Source: Endozoicomonas euniceicola (lineage in GTDB: Bacteria > Pseudomonadota > Gammaproteobacteria > Pseudomonadales > Endozoicomonadaceae). From it: a DNA stretch of 64,000 nt. Within the stretch, counting starts at the first letter, position 1, and each line of letters begins with the position of its first letter. Positions 8,185 to 15,637 of this stretch are shown here, piece after piece. The position numbers were made by a program, and so were the translations under genes. The stretch covers positions 4,775,001 through 4,839,000 of the forward strand of contig NZ_CP103300.1 of assembly GCF_025562755.1 (NCBI RefSeq), in the 5' to 3' direction. The notes under the pieces are model-generated. The model saw only the letters and a list, made by a program, of their open reading frames with translations, did no database searches and was not told the origin of the DNA.

Positions 8185-9489
8185 CTATTGGAACTGAGGC
8201 AGGTAATCGGCATTCTGCTCAAGAATGTCATCCAGAATAAGCTTTGCTACCTTTGCACTGGGTATCAGGGGGTTAGCTACCAGAGCCTGTAACGCCAGAC
8301 CATAGTCCCCTTTCACAGCCGCTTCGATGGCTTGCTGTTCGTAGGCTTTCACGCTGCTGGCCAGGGCTATCTGGTTATCAGGCAATGCGCCCTGGGTAAT
8401 TGGATGAGCGCCGGAGCTGTCAATGACCGCGCTGATCTCTACCACAGCATCATCAGGCAGGTTGCTGATGGCACCGTTATTGACGGTATTCACAACGTTA
8501 ATGGTACTGGTGTCATTGTAAAGTGCGTCGACCAGTTTGAGAGAAACATCGGAGTAGTAAGCGCCGCCCCGTTGTTCCAGCTGCTTCGGTTTTTCAGCCA
8601 GCTCTGGATTCTGATAAAGCTTGAACAGTTCCTGCTCGGTTTTCTGTACGACTTCAGCCCGTGTGCCAGTGCTGGTCGCTGATTCCAGCTCTTCCGCCAG
8701 CATTTCATCCTGCATATAAAAGTACCGGTGGTAAGGGCAGGGAACCACGCCAAGTGATTGCAGGAATGCCGGATCCCAGGGCGACTCATGGATATTGTTC
8801 ATATTCATGTGTGCACCGTCGCAGAGCATATCAATAACCTTGTCTGTAACATCCTTGCCATCCAGTCGAATATTGCTCATCCAGACCAGGTGGTTGAGTC
8901 CGGCAAAGTTGACTTTTACCCGATCAACAGAAGCCCCAAGGGCTTCTGCGGTTTGATGGTGCATATTAATAGGCACGTTACACAATCCCAGAGCTTTAAT
9001 GCTGGAGTATTTGCTTACGGCCTCGGTGACCATGCCTGCGGGGTTGGTAAAGTTGATCAGCCAGGCGTCCGGTGCCAGCTCTTCCATATCTTTGCAGATA
9101 TCAAGAATCACCGGAATGGTGCGCAGGGCTTTGGCAAAGCCGCCAGGTCCTGTTGTTTCCTGACCAATGACTTTGTGTTTCAGAGGGATGCGTTCGTCTC
9201 TCGCCCGTGCTTCCAGCCCTCCGACCCGTAGCTGAGTCATCACGAAGCTGGCACCCTGAATAGCGTCTCTGCGATCAAGGGTATGGCGCACTTCAATATC
9301 CAGTCCGGACCGGGCCACCATTCGCTGTGCCAGTCCGGTGACGATTTCCAGTTTTTCCCTTCCTGTCTCAACATCAACCAGGTCAATCCGGGTGACGGGC
9401 AGACGGTCAATTCGATTGATAATCCCTTCAATCAGTTCGGGTGTGTAACTGCTTCCCCCGCCGATAACAGCTAGTTTTAATGATTTCAT
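8185..9489 (-). CDS. chbF: 6-phospho-beta-glucosidase, glycoside hydrolase family 4
   Basis: A GH4 enzyme, the NAD+- and Mn2+-dependent class that hydrolyses 6-phospho-glycosides imported by PTS permeases. The 434-residue length is typical. The N-terminal dinucleotide fold has AVIGGGSSYTPELI (residues 7-20). NFTNPAGMVTEA follows, then the metal ligands C170 in GLCNVPIN and H200 in LNHLVW. No signal peptide is present. Neighbouring chbG and a cellobiose/chitobiose-type EIIA suggest the substrate is phosphorylated chitobiose or its mono-deacetylated form. Cellobiose 6-phosphate (celF/licH-type use) remains possible. Confidence 0.88.
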   Translation of the reverse strand: MKSLKLAVIGGGSSYTPELIEGIINRIDRLPVTRIDLVDVETGREKLEIVTGLAQRMVARSGLDIEVRHTLDRRDAIQGASFVMTQLRVGGLEARARDERIPLKHKVIGQETTGPGGFAKALRTIPVILDICKDMEELAPDAWLINFTNPAGMVTEAVSKYSSIKALGLCNVPINMHHQTAEALGASVDRVKVNFAGLNHLVWMSNIRLDGKDVTDKVIDMLCDGAHMNMNNIHESPWDPAFLQSLGVVPCPYHRYFYMQDEMLAEELESATSTGTRAEVVQKTEQELFKLYQNPELAEKPKQLEQRGGAYYSDVSLKLVDALYNDTSTINVVNTVNNGAISNLPDDAVVEISAVIDSSGAHPITQGALPDNQIALASSVKAYEQQAIEAAVKGDYGLALQALVANPLIPSAKVAKLILDDILEQNADYLPQFQ

Positions 9490-9622
9490 TGGCTCACCTG
9501 TAGTTTGCTTGGTTGACAGTCACTGCTAACAGAGATGTCGTTAGTCGTTTTTGTGCCGCGCGCATCCGGTTACAGGTCAACAGTCGTAAGAGTGGTCGAC
9601 TCTCCTGAGTGTCTGACCTGGG

Positions 9623-10627
9623 TTATAGGGGTGGTTTAACAGATTTTCTGATTCTCAGCTCACCTTCAAAGCGTTGTCGGGCTGGCTTACTAAAACCATC
9701 AATGCGCATCTGGTTCATCAGCAGGTTGCCCGCAACACTGGCCATTTCTGTAATCGGGAAGTGCAGGGCGGATACATGAGGCGTCAGGAATGTACACAGA
9801 TCAACACTGTCGTAACTGATCAGGGAAATGTCATCCGGAACTTTAATATCCAGTTCCCGCAGGGCGTCCATACAACCGACAGCCATCTCTTCACTGCAGA
9901 CATAGACGGCGGTGACCGTTTTTCCTGTGGACAATATCTGTTTCATGCCGCGATAACCGGAATCACGGTCGTAATCGCCTTCTGTTACCAGTTCCATATC
10001 CAGCGGAATATTTTTTTCGCTGAGTTTATTGACATACCCCTGAAAGCGCTGGTGGGCATTGTCTTTGAATAATTTGCCTGCCAGGCAGGCGATATGGCTA
10101 TGGCCCTGATCTATCAGCTCTTGAACCGCTTGTTCACTGGCAGCTATATGATCAAAGGTGACGCAGCGATCGGCCAGTTCTTCGATGTAGCGATCCAGCA
10201 GAACAAAGGGAGGCATTTTATCTGCCATTTTGATCAGTTCTTCATCACTCAGGTAACGTAAATGCAATAACAGACCGTCACAGCGCATATTCATCAGATG
10301 CTCAAGGGCGGCTCGTTCACATTCGGCTGAATGTTTGCCCTGGGTGACGATCATTGTTTTGCCTGCGGCATCAACAACCTGCTGTACCTGGGCCATCAGG
10401 TCGCCAAAAAAGCCACCTCGAAAAGAAGACACCATTAAACCAATTATGTTGGAGGTATTGGAGGCCAGTGATTGCGCAACCGGGTTTGGTCGGTAATCAA
10501 GCGCTTTAATGGCGGCATTTACCCGCTCCCTGGTGCTTTCTGTTACCTGTCCAGTGTTGTTCAGTACCCTGGAGACCGTGGCTCGCGATACCTGTGCATG
10601 GTCTGCAACGTCTTTTATAGTGGCCAT
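9623..10627 (-). CDS. LacI/GalR-family repressor of the chitobiose operon
   Basis: Transcription regulator of 334 residues. The N-terminal LacI helix-turn-helix (about 2-22) includes VSRATVSRVLNN, then a hinge helix with YRPNPVAQSLAS near residues 48-60. The C-terminal part is a periplasmic-binding-protein-like effector domain. Segments such as TQGKHSAECERAALEHL resemble the AscG/GalR subgroup. It is encoded 31 bp after chbA and before chbF, inside the operon it probably controls. Two tandem TGAAACCGGTTAC sites over the chbA promoter closely resemble the known AscG operator TGAAACCGGTTTCA. Autoregulation follows by inference. The effector is unknown. Confidence 0.85.
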   Translation of the reverse strand: MATIKDVADHAQVSRATVSRVLNNTGQVTESTRERVNAAIKALDYRPNPVAQSLASNTSNIIGLMVSSFRGGFFGDLMAQVQQVVDAAGKTMIVTQGKHSAECERAALEHLMNMRCDGLLLHLRYLSDEELIKMADKMPPFVLLDRYIEELADRCVTFDHIAASEQAVQELIDQGHSHIACLAGKLFKDNAHQRFQGYVNKLSEKNIPLDMELVTEGDYDRDSGYRGMKQILSTGKTVTAVYVCSEEMAVGCMDALRELDIKVPDDISLISYDSVDLCTFLTPHVSALHFPITEMASVAGNLLMNQMRIDGFSKPARQRFEGELRIRKSVKPPL

Positions 10628-10658
10628 AGTTGGTTTGCCTTAAAGTGGAAACACAACA

Positions 10659-10973
10659 TTATCCCTGTTGTGCAAGCCTTCTGTGAAGAGTGATCAGTTC
10701 TGTGACCATTTCCTGTGCAAGCATGGAGGTCATCAGATGATCCTGTGCATGAACCATGACCAGTGTCATAGGTGTTTTTCCTGTTCCCTGGTCCTGTTCG
10801 ATCAGCTGGGTTTGCACCTTGTGTGCCCCTTTGGCCGCTTCTGCTGATTCGCTCATCAGGGTTTCCGCACCGTCAAAGTCACCTTCCTTTGCTTTAGCCA
10901 GCGCTTCGTAGGCAAAGCTTCTGGCCTGTCCGGAATTGATGATGATTTCCATCACGGCAGATTCAAGGTCCAT
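10659..10973 (-). CDS. chbA: PTS EIIA component, lactose/cellobiose/chitobiose family
   Basis: Soluble phosphocarrier of the PTS-Lac family that phosphorylates a cognate EIIB for chitobiose or cellobiose uptake. The 104-residue product has the family's all-helical pattern. The active-site segment is VMVHAQDHLM (H75 and H79, one of which carries the phosphate). The ATG at 10973 is chosen because GGAG lies 7 bases upstream and it matches the family N-terminus. The open frame extends to 11030 without support. This is the first gene of the minus-strand operon. No EIIB (chbB) or EIIC (chbC) is encoded nearby, so these must lie elsewhere or be replaced. Confidence 0.88.
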   Translation of the reverse strand: MDLESAVMEIIINSGQARSFAYEALAKAKEGDFDGAETLMSESAEAAKGAHKVQTQLIEQDQGTGKTPMTLVMVHAQDHLMTSMLAQEMVTELITLHRRLAQQG

Positions 10974-11021
10974 AGCGCAACTCCAATATTTTCGACGTTT
11001 ATCTATTCGGGAATAAGGTTC

Positions 11022-11050
11022 AGTGTACAACGCTTCCGGTTTTTTTGAAA
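11022..11050 (-). promoter_or_regulatory. Promoter of the chbA operon
   Basis: On the minus strand a -10-like TACACT (plus coordinates 11022-11027) stands 17 bp from a weak -35-like TTTCAA (11045-11050). The -35 overlaps the first operator, which fits repression by the operon's LacI-type protein. Confidence 0.5.
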
Positions 11051-11071
11051 CCGGTTACTGAAACCGGTTAC
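11046..11071. promoter_or_regulatory. Two tandem LacI-family operators (AACCGGTT cores)
   Basis: TGAAACCGGTTAC occurs twice head-to-tail (11046-11058 and 11059-11071). Each has the palindromic AACCGGTT core with the central CG typical of LacI-family operators, and resembles the known AscG site. They overlap the chbA -35 region. The most likely ligand is the regulator encoded at 9623-10627. Confidence 0.75.
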
Positions 11072-11205
11072 ATTAAGAGGTAGCAAAAGAGCAACTAACT
11101 TGATTCAAGTCAAGACAAAGTGATGGCTGGCTCGGTGAGAGCAAAGGTGGTTGAGTTTGTGGTGTAGTGGTAGCTACACGAAAAATAAGTAAGAATCGCA
11201 AATTA

Positions 11206-11247
11206 TTGATCTGGGTCAATTCATAACTACGTGGCAATACGTATAGT
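11206..11247 (+). promoter_or_regulatory. FNR/ANR-type anaerobic promoter
   Basis: TTGATCTGGGTCAA (11206-11219) differs by one base from the FNR consensus TTGATNNNNATCAA. A -10-like TATAGT follows at 11242-11247. With a start near 11254 the box is centred at about -41.5, the standard class II FNR activation position. No good -35 is present, as usual for such promoters. It points away from chbA, towards the structured transcript at 11254-11420. Confidence 0.6.
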
Positions 11248-11253
11248 TGGAAC

Positions 11254-11420
11254 CGTGAGCGATTCACCAGCCAGATAAGCTAAAAATAATTCCTGTCTGG
11301 CTCTGGTGGCGTCAGACAAGCCTTACAACTCCTGAGATGGATATAATAACAGAAGCGGGAACCGCCAAAACAGCCAGCCAGTAAAAAACCCGGGTTTGAG
11401 GGGACCCGGGTATTTTTTTG
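11254..11420 (+). ncRNA. Candidate FNR-dependent small RNA
   Basis: A predicted transcript of about 165 nt starts below the FNR-type promoter and ends at a strong intrinsic terminator (11388-11419). It holds no convincing gene. The only small frame (ATG 11337, 15 codons) has no ribosome site. A long 5' stem-loop pairs CACCAGCCAGA (11265-11275) with TCTGG...CTGGTG (11296-11308), with a two-base bulge. CAACTCCTGAG (11326-11336) would be single-stranded and contains CUCCU, an anti-Shine-Dalgarno seed. The layout resembles enteric FnrS (FNR-activated, Hfq-dependent), but I see no sequence similarity. Confidence 0.5.
11382..11419 (+). terminator. Intrinsic terminator of the candidate sRNA
   Basis: Arms ACCCGGGT (11388-11395) and ACCCGGGT (11404-11411) flank an 8-base loop. 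Seven A precede the stem and TATTTTTTT follows it. No protein gene lies upstream on the plus strand, so it terminates an RNA that starts inside this gap. Confidence 0.85.
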
Positions 11421-11599
11421 TCATAAATAAGCCTGCCCTGTTGTCGATAGTTTTAAGATACTTCTGCGGAATTTTATCTTCATGGATCTGTTTGAGTGGC
11501 AGAAAAGCTGGTAAAAAAGTAAACAGAAATAGATAGTAGGAACTCAGACAGGTATTAACAGTTCACAACAGGTAAAGATCACAACAGGTAAATAGTGTC

Positions 11600-12517
11600 A
11601 TGCAAATTTTGATTACAGGTGGCACAGGCTTTATCGGCAGACGGGTCGTTCGTGCCCTGATCAGGGGCGGTCATCGTGTTTCAGTGTTAAGCCGGCAGTC
11701 TCCCAGCGACGTTCGGCGGTTGTTAACCAGCAGTGTACGCCCGGTGCAATCCCTGAGTGCCATTAACCCTTCTGTCGCATTTGACGCCATCATCAACCTG
11801 GCCGGTGAACCCATTATGGCGAAGCGCTGGTCGCATCAGCGCAAGAGGCTGTTGCTTGATAGTCGGGTAGGATTAACCAACGAACTGGTGGACTTGATTG
11901 AACGGCTGGAAAACCGCCCTAAAACACTGATCAGTTGTTCTGCTGTCGGTTATTATGGGCACCACGACGTTGCAGAGCCTCAGAACGAATCATCATCTGC
12001 TGGCTCAGACTTTGCTGCTTCATTGTGTGAACGCTGGGAACAGGCGGCCAAACGGGCTGAAAGTCTTGGTGTCAGGGTTTGTATCGTTCGAACTGGCCTG
12101 GTGTTGCATCAGAATAATGGTGCGTTGCATGAGATGTTGCCACCCTTTCGACTGGGGTTGGGAGGGCAGATTGGCTCAGGCAATCAGGTGATGTCCTGGA
12201 TTCATTCAGACGACATGACCAGAGTCATTACCTTTCTGCTGAACAATGAGTCCCTGAAAGGAGCCTTTAATGCGACATCGCCGAATCCGGTATCAAACAA
12301 AGAGTTTGCCAAGGCTCTGGGCAGGGCGTTGCGTCGCCCCGCTGTTATACCGGTTCCGGCTATTGTACTGAAGTTGCTGTTGGGAGAGTCCTCAACCATG
12401 ATAACCCAGGGTCAGAAAGCTGTGCCGGAACGTTTGCAGGAAGCAGGCTTTACCTGGGAGCAGCCGGAAATACAGGACGCCCTCAGCCAGCTGCTGATAA
12501 AACCTTCTTATTTTTAG
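11600..12517 (+). CDS. yfcH: Epimerase-like SDR protein, YfcH family (TIGR01777)
   Basis: Cytoplasmic NAD(P)-binding protein of 305 residues, the usual length for this family of extended short-chain dehydrogenases. The N-terminal Rossmann motif is ITGGTGFIGRRVVRAL (residues 4-19). The family signature NLAGEPI..RW and a SAVGYYG segment in the catalytic Tyr region are present. The C-terminus has the short helical domain typical of the family (VPAIVLKLLLGE). No substrate is established for YfcH, so no reaction is assigned. The ATG start has a weak ribosome site (AGG, 11 bases upstream). A hairpin (12529-12549) without T-run follows. Confidence 0.85.
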   Translation: MQILITGGTGFIGRRVVRALIRGGHRVSVLSRQSPSDVRRLLTSSVRPVQSLSAINPSVAFDAIINLAGEPIMAKRWSHQRKRLLLDSRVGLTNELVDLIERLENRPKTLISCSAVGYYGHHDVAEPQNESSSAGSDFAASLCERWEQAAKRAESLGVRVCIVRTGLVLHQNNGALHEMLPPFRLGLGGQIGSGNQVMSWIHSDDMTRVITFLLNNESLKGAFNATSPNPVSNKEFAKALGRALRRPAVIPVPAIVLKLLLGESSTMITQGQKAVPERLQEAGFTWEQPEIQDALSQLLIKPSYF

Positions 12518-12578
12518 CGCGATCGTGTGGGCAGGAAGTGGTTCTGCCCAATGCATTCACTTCTCACCGCTGTTTTGC

Positions 12579-12665
12579 CGCTTAAGGCTGTTTTTGTCGC
12601 TTAAGGCTGTTTTTGTCGCTTAAGGCTGTTTTTGTCGCTTAAGGCTGTTTTTGTCGCTTAAGGCT
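12579..12665. repeat. 19-bp tandem repeat, 4.6 copies, upstream of yadG
   Basis: CGCTTAAGGCTGTTTTTGT is repeated exactly at 12579, 12598, 12617 and 12636, with a partial copy at 12655-12665. Each copy supplies a TGTTTT that can act as a -35-like hexamer. The last lies 17 bp before TATAAT at 12669. Similar 19-bp units, inverted and diverged, occur at 23281-23337. Confidence 0.9.
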
Positions 12666-12674
12666 ACATATAAT
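12646..12674 (+). promoter_or_regulatory. Probable promoter of yadGH
   Basis: A perfect -10 TATAAT (12669-12674) is preceded after 17 bp by TGTTTT (12646-12651) within the tandem repeat. Transcription would start near 12681, which excludes an in-frame ATG at 12679 as translation start and supports 12733. Confidence 0.6.
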
Positions 12675-12732
12675 AACATTGCCGTTTATAAAGACAGTAG
12701 TCACTGTCACTACAATAACAATCTGGCAGACA

Positions 12733-13683
12733 ATGAATCAGGCTCTAACAATAAAATCCCTGCGCAAGACCTATGGAAATGGTTTTGAAGCCTTAAAGGG
12801 AATCGACCTCAATGTGAATGAAGGTGACTTCTTTGCCCTGCTTGGCCCCAATGGTGCGGGTAAGTCAACAGCGATAGGTGTTGTTTCCACCCTGGTGCAG
12901 AAAACATCCGGCTATGTTGATGTGTTTGGTCATAATCTGGATAAGGATATGACTCAGGCTAAGCGCCTGCTGGGCGTGGTTCCCCAGGAATTCAACTTTA
13001 ATCAGTTTGAAAAAGTCAAAGACGTTGTGCTGACTCAGGCCGGGTATTACGGTATTCCTGCCCGCGTAGCTCGCCAGCGTTCGGAGAAATACCTCAAACA
13101 GCTGGATTTATGGGATAAGCGCAATACCATTTCCCGAATGCTCTCCGGTGGCATGAAACGTCGGCTGATGATTGCCAGGGCGCTGATACACGACCCTAAA
13201 CTGTTAATTCTGGATGAACCGACTGCTGGAGTGGATATTGAACTCAGGCGTTCGTTATGGGAGTTCGTTCAGGAAATAAATGAACAGGGAACCACCATTA
13301 TTCTGACCACCCACTACCTTGAGGAAGCCGAACAGCTGTGTCGCAGTGTCGGCATTATCGACAAGGGAGAGATTGTAGAAAGTACCAGCATTAAGCACCT
13401 TCTGAGTCAGCTGCAACAGGAAAGCTTTGTACTTGACCTGAAAGAACCGCTGGATGAGCTGCCCCGGTTTGCCGGTTACCAGGTTAAGAAGGTGGAAGAT
13501 AACTGCATTGAGGTCGAAGTCGGTAAGCATCAGGGCGTGAATGACCTGTTTCGCCAGCTCAGTGATTACCAGATCGAAGTGGCCAGCATGCGCAACAAGG
13601 CTAACCGGCTGGAAGAGTTGTTTATGAAAATGACGTCTGCGCATTCTCATTCAGTTTCTGACAATAAGACCAGCCGGGGGTAG
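12733..13683 (+). CDS. yadG: ABC-2 transporter ATP-binding protein YadG
   Basis: ATPase of an export-type ABC transporter paired with YadH. The 316-residue protein has Walker A GPNGAGKS (about 38-45) and signature LSGGMKRR. Walker B LLILDEPTAGVD is followed by the H-loop TTHYLEEAE. The C-terminal extension ending in MRNKANRLEELF is shared with YadG of E. coli. The start at 12733 gives MNQALTIKSLRKTY, which aligns with YadG. The frame continues upstream to 12679, but that ATG lies before the predicted transcription start. yadH follows after 3 bp, so the two are co-translated. The substrate is unknown. Confidence 0.93.
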   Translation: MNQALTIKSLRKTYGNGFEALKGIDLNVNEGDFFALLGPNGAGKSTAIGVVSTLVQKTSGYVDVFGHNLDKDMTQAKRLLGVVPQEFNFNQFEKVKDVVLTQAGYYGIPARVARQRSEKYLKQLDLWDKRNTISRMLSGGMKRRLMIARALIHDPKLLILDEPTAGVDIELRRSLWEFVQEINEQGTTIILTTHYLEEAEQLCRSVGIIDKGEIVESTSIKHLLSQLQQESFVLDLKEPLDELPRFAGYQVKKVEDNCIEVEVGKHQGVNDLFRQLSDYQIEVASMRNKANRLEELFMKMTSAHSHSVSDNKTSRG

Positions 13684-13686
13684 AGG

Positions 13687-14469
13687 ATGGCTTCAGAATG
13701 GAAGTATCAGGCCGTTGCGTTCAATACTATTTTTGTTCGGGAAGTGCGCCGCTTTACGCGCATCTGGCCTCAGACTTTATTGCCGCCAGTGATTACCATG
13801 GCGTTGTATTTTATTATTTTTGGCACTGTGATTGGATCCCGCATCGGCGAAATGGCCGGCTTTGGTTACATGACGTTTGTAGTGCCTGGGTTGGCAATGA
13901 TGTCAGTAATTACCAATAGCTTTACTAATGTGGTATCGAGCTTCTTCAGTAGTAAGTTTCAGCGCAGTGTGGAAGAACTGCTGGTGTCGCCGGTATCCAA
14001 CAGTATTATCCTGATGGGCTATGTACTGGGTGGAACTGTCAGGGGGTTGCTGGTGGGTATTCTGGTGATGATGATGGGGGCTTTTTTTGTGGATTTGCAG
14101 ATCTACAGTGTACCGATCACCCTGCTGGCCGTGTTCATGACCGCTGTACTGTTTGCCCTTGGCGGATTTATTAACGCTATCTTTGCCAGAAAGTTTGATG
14201 ATATTTCCATTATCCCAACCTTTGTGCTGATGCCTATGACTTACCTGGGCGGCGTCTTTTATTCCATAGAGCTACTGCCGGAACCCTGGCGCTCCCTATC
14301 CATGCTCAACCCGATTCTGTATCAGGTGAATGCTTTCCGGTACGGGATTCTGGGAGAAGATGGAGGGGTGAATGTCACCATGGCTTTTGTCGTGATGGGG
14401 CTGGCTATTGCCCTGTTTACTGTTTTCGCCCTCTGGCTGCTCAGAACCGGTAAGGGGTTGCGGTCATAG
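13687..14469 (+). CDS. yadH: ABC-2 transporter permease YadH
   Basis: Inner-membrane permease of 260 residues with about six hydrophobic segments, the standard ABC-2 fold. Family features include a cytoplasmic N-terminal amphipathic region (FVREVRRFTRIWPQT) and the ABC-2 signature region SVEELLVSPVSNS..MGYVLGG. The late segment MPMTYLGGVFYSIELLPEPW is also typical. It starts 3 bp after the yadG stop and will form a complex with two YadG subunits. The transported compound is unknown. The gene is followed by a 229-bp gap that is mostly a large inverted repeat. Confidence 0.92.
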   Translation: MASEWKYQAVAFNTIFVREVRRFTRIWPQTLLPPVITMALYFIIFGTVIGSRIGEMAGFGYMTFVVPGLAMMSVITNSFTNVVSSFFSSKFQRSVEELLVSPVSNSIILMGYVLGGTVRGLLVGILVMMMGAFFVDLQIYSVPITLLAVFMTAVLFALGGFINAIFARKFDDISIIPTFVLMPMTYLGGVFYSIELLPEPWRSLSMLNPILYQVNAFRYGILGEDGGVNVTMAFVVMGLAIALFTVFALWLLRTGKGLRS

Positions 14470-14533
14470 ACGTTTGAATATCAGACCATCATCCATGATA
14501 ATCCACGGCCTTGAAATGGGAACTGAAGCTTAG

Positions 14534-14634
14534 AATATTCCGCTGTTAGCTGTTAGCTGTTAGCTGTTGGCTGTACGAATAGCCAATAGCCAACAGCCAA
14601 TAGCCAAAGGCCAAACGCCAAAAACCGGTATATT
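14534..14634. repeat. Large heptamer-based inverted repeat (cruciform-like element)
   Basis: Tandem CTGTTAG/CTGTTGG heptamers (14543-14575) are followed by their inverse CCAATAG/CCAACAG units (14580-14612). The outer ends GAATATTCCG and CCGGTATATTT are nearly inverse. The whole element can fold as one hairpin of about 100 nt. Related elements are at 52476-52550 and 61661-61697, with a half-copy at 4841. Confidence 0.85.
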
Positions 14635-14698
14635 TCTGATTGCTGCCCCCCTGAATGCTCATCTGAAACTCTCATGTAAAACAAAGGCTTAAATTATC

Positions 14699-15523
14699 AT
14701 GGCTAATTCGGTCGAAATGTCCCAGCTGGGTAAGACCAGTCTGTACGAAACGGAATACAACCCTTCTATCCTGTTCCCTATTCCCCGCAAGGAGAAGCAG
14801 GAAGAGTTGGGCCTGGACCCGAATAATCTGCCTTATGTGGGTTGTGACGTCTGGTACGCCTATGAAATTTCCTGGCTGAACGCCCGTGGCAAGCCTCTGG
14901 CTATGGTGGCTCGCTTTGAACTGCCCTGTGATTCTCCCTGCCTGATTGAGTCCAAGTCGTTCAAGCTGTATCTGAACTCTTTTAACCAGAGTCGTTTCGA
15001 CAGTGTTGCCGCTGCCCGTGAGACCATGATCAAAGACCTGTCCGCCGCAGCGGGTGCGCCAGTAAAGGTTGAATTGATGACTGTGGCAGAGATGGAAGCC
15101 TTTGGTTTCAGCAAAGCACCGGGCCTGTGTGTTGATGAGCTGGATATTGCCATTGACACCTATATGTATCAGCCGGACTTTCTGCGCAAAGGTGAAGGAT
15201 GTGTGGAAGAGGCCATTCATTCCAATCTGCTGAAGTCAAACTGTCCGGTAACCGGTCAGCCAGATTGGGGAACCATTGTCGTTGAATACAAAGGTGAGGC
15301 CATCGACCACGAATCGTTTCTGCGTTATATCTGCTCATTCCGGGAGCACCAGGAGTTCCATGAGCAGTGTGCCGAGCGAGTGTTTACTGACATTCAGCAG
15401 CGTTTCCGGATGGAGGAGCTGACGGTTTACGCCCAGTACGTTCGTCGTGGCGGTCTGGATATTAATCCATGGCGCAGCACCCACCACGGTGAAACCAATC
15501 GCCTGCGTCTGGTAAGGCAGTAA
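14699..15523 (+). CDS. queF: NADPH-dependent 7-cyano-7-deazaguanine (preQ0) reductase
   Basis: QueF reduces preQ0 to preQ1 in queuosine tRNA modification, in the cytoplasm. The 274-residue product is the long, two-domain form seen in gammaproteobacteria. ESKSFKLYLNSFNQ (84-97) is the NADPH-site motif. The catalytic cysteine is C182 in LLKSNCPVTGQPDWG. FHEQC and RRGGLDINPWRS complete the C-terminus. No preQ1 riboswitch is visible upstream. Its last 81 bp were copied together with the following gene in a tandem duplication, leaving a fragment at 17122-17202. Confidence 0.96.
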   Translation: MANSVEMSQLGKTSLYETEYNPSILFPIPRKEKQEELGLDPNNLPYVGCDVWYAYEISWLNARGKPLAMVARFELPCDSPCLIESKSFKLYLNSFNQSRFDSVAAARETMIKDLSAAAGAPVKVELMTVAEMEAFGFSKAPGLCVDELDIAIDTYMYQPDFLRKGEGCVEEAIHSNLLKSNCPVTGQPDWGTIVVEYKGEAIDHESFLRYICSFREHQEFHEQCAERVFTDIQQRFRMEELTVYAQYVRRGGLDINPWRSTHHGETNRLRLVRQ

Positions 15524-15637
15524 GAATAACGAAAGGCACAGCAATATGGGAAAACTCTGCTAGTGTTTTGTGATTCTTGAAAACGTTGAAGATACGTTCA
15601 CAGGTTGCAGAGCAGTGTTTTCTCATTGGGGCTAAAT

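Noticed and set aside
9560..9605. Additional operator between the GH4 and regulator genes
   Set aside because: Only a half-like CCGGTTAC and a GAGTGGTCGACTCTC dyad are seen. Neither matches the full operator.
11073..11267. 64-codon minus-strand frame in the chbA upstream gap
   Set aside because: No ribosome site or recognisable sequence. It overlaps the operators and the FNR-like promoter.
12579..12665. CRISPR-like array
   Set aside because: The units are directly adjacent with no unique spacers, so it is a simple tandem repeat. The same holds for 23281-23337 and 45080-45124.
12679..12732. Upstream start for yadG
   Set aside because: The ATG at 12679 lies before the predicted transcription start of TATAAT 12669-12674. 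The YadG N-terminus aligns from 12733.
14470..14698. preQ1 riboswitch upstream of queF
   Set aside because: The gap is mostly the heptamer inverted repeat. No preQ1 aptamer features or sequestering hairpin before the start were found.
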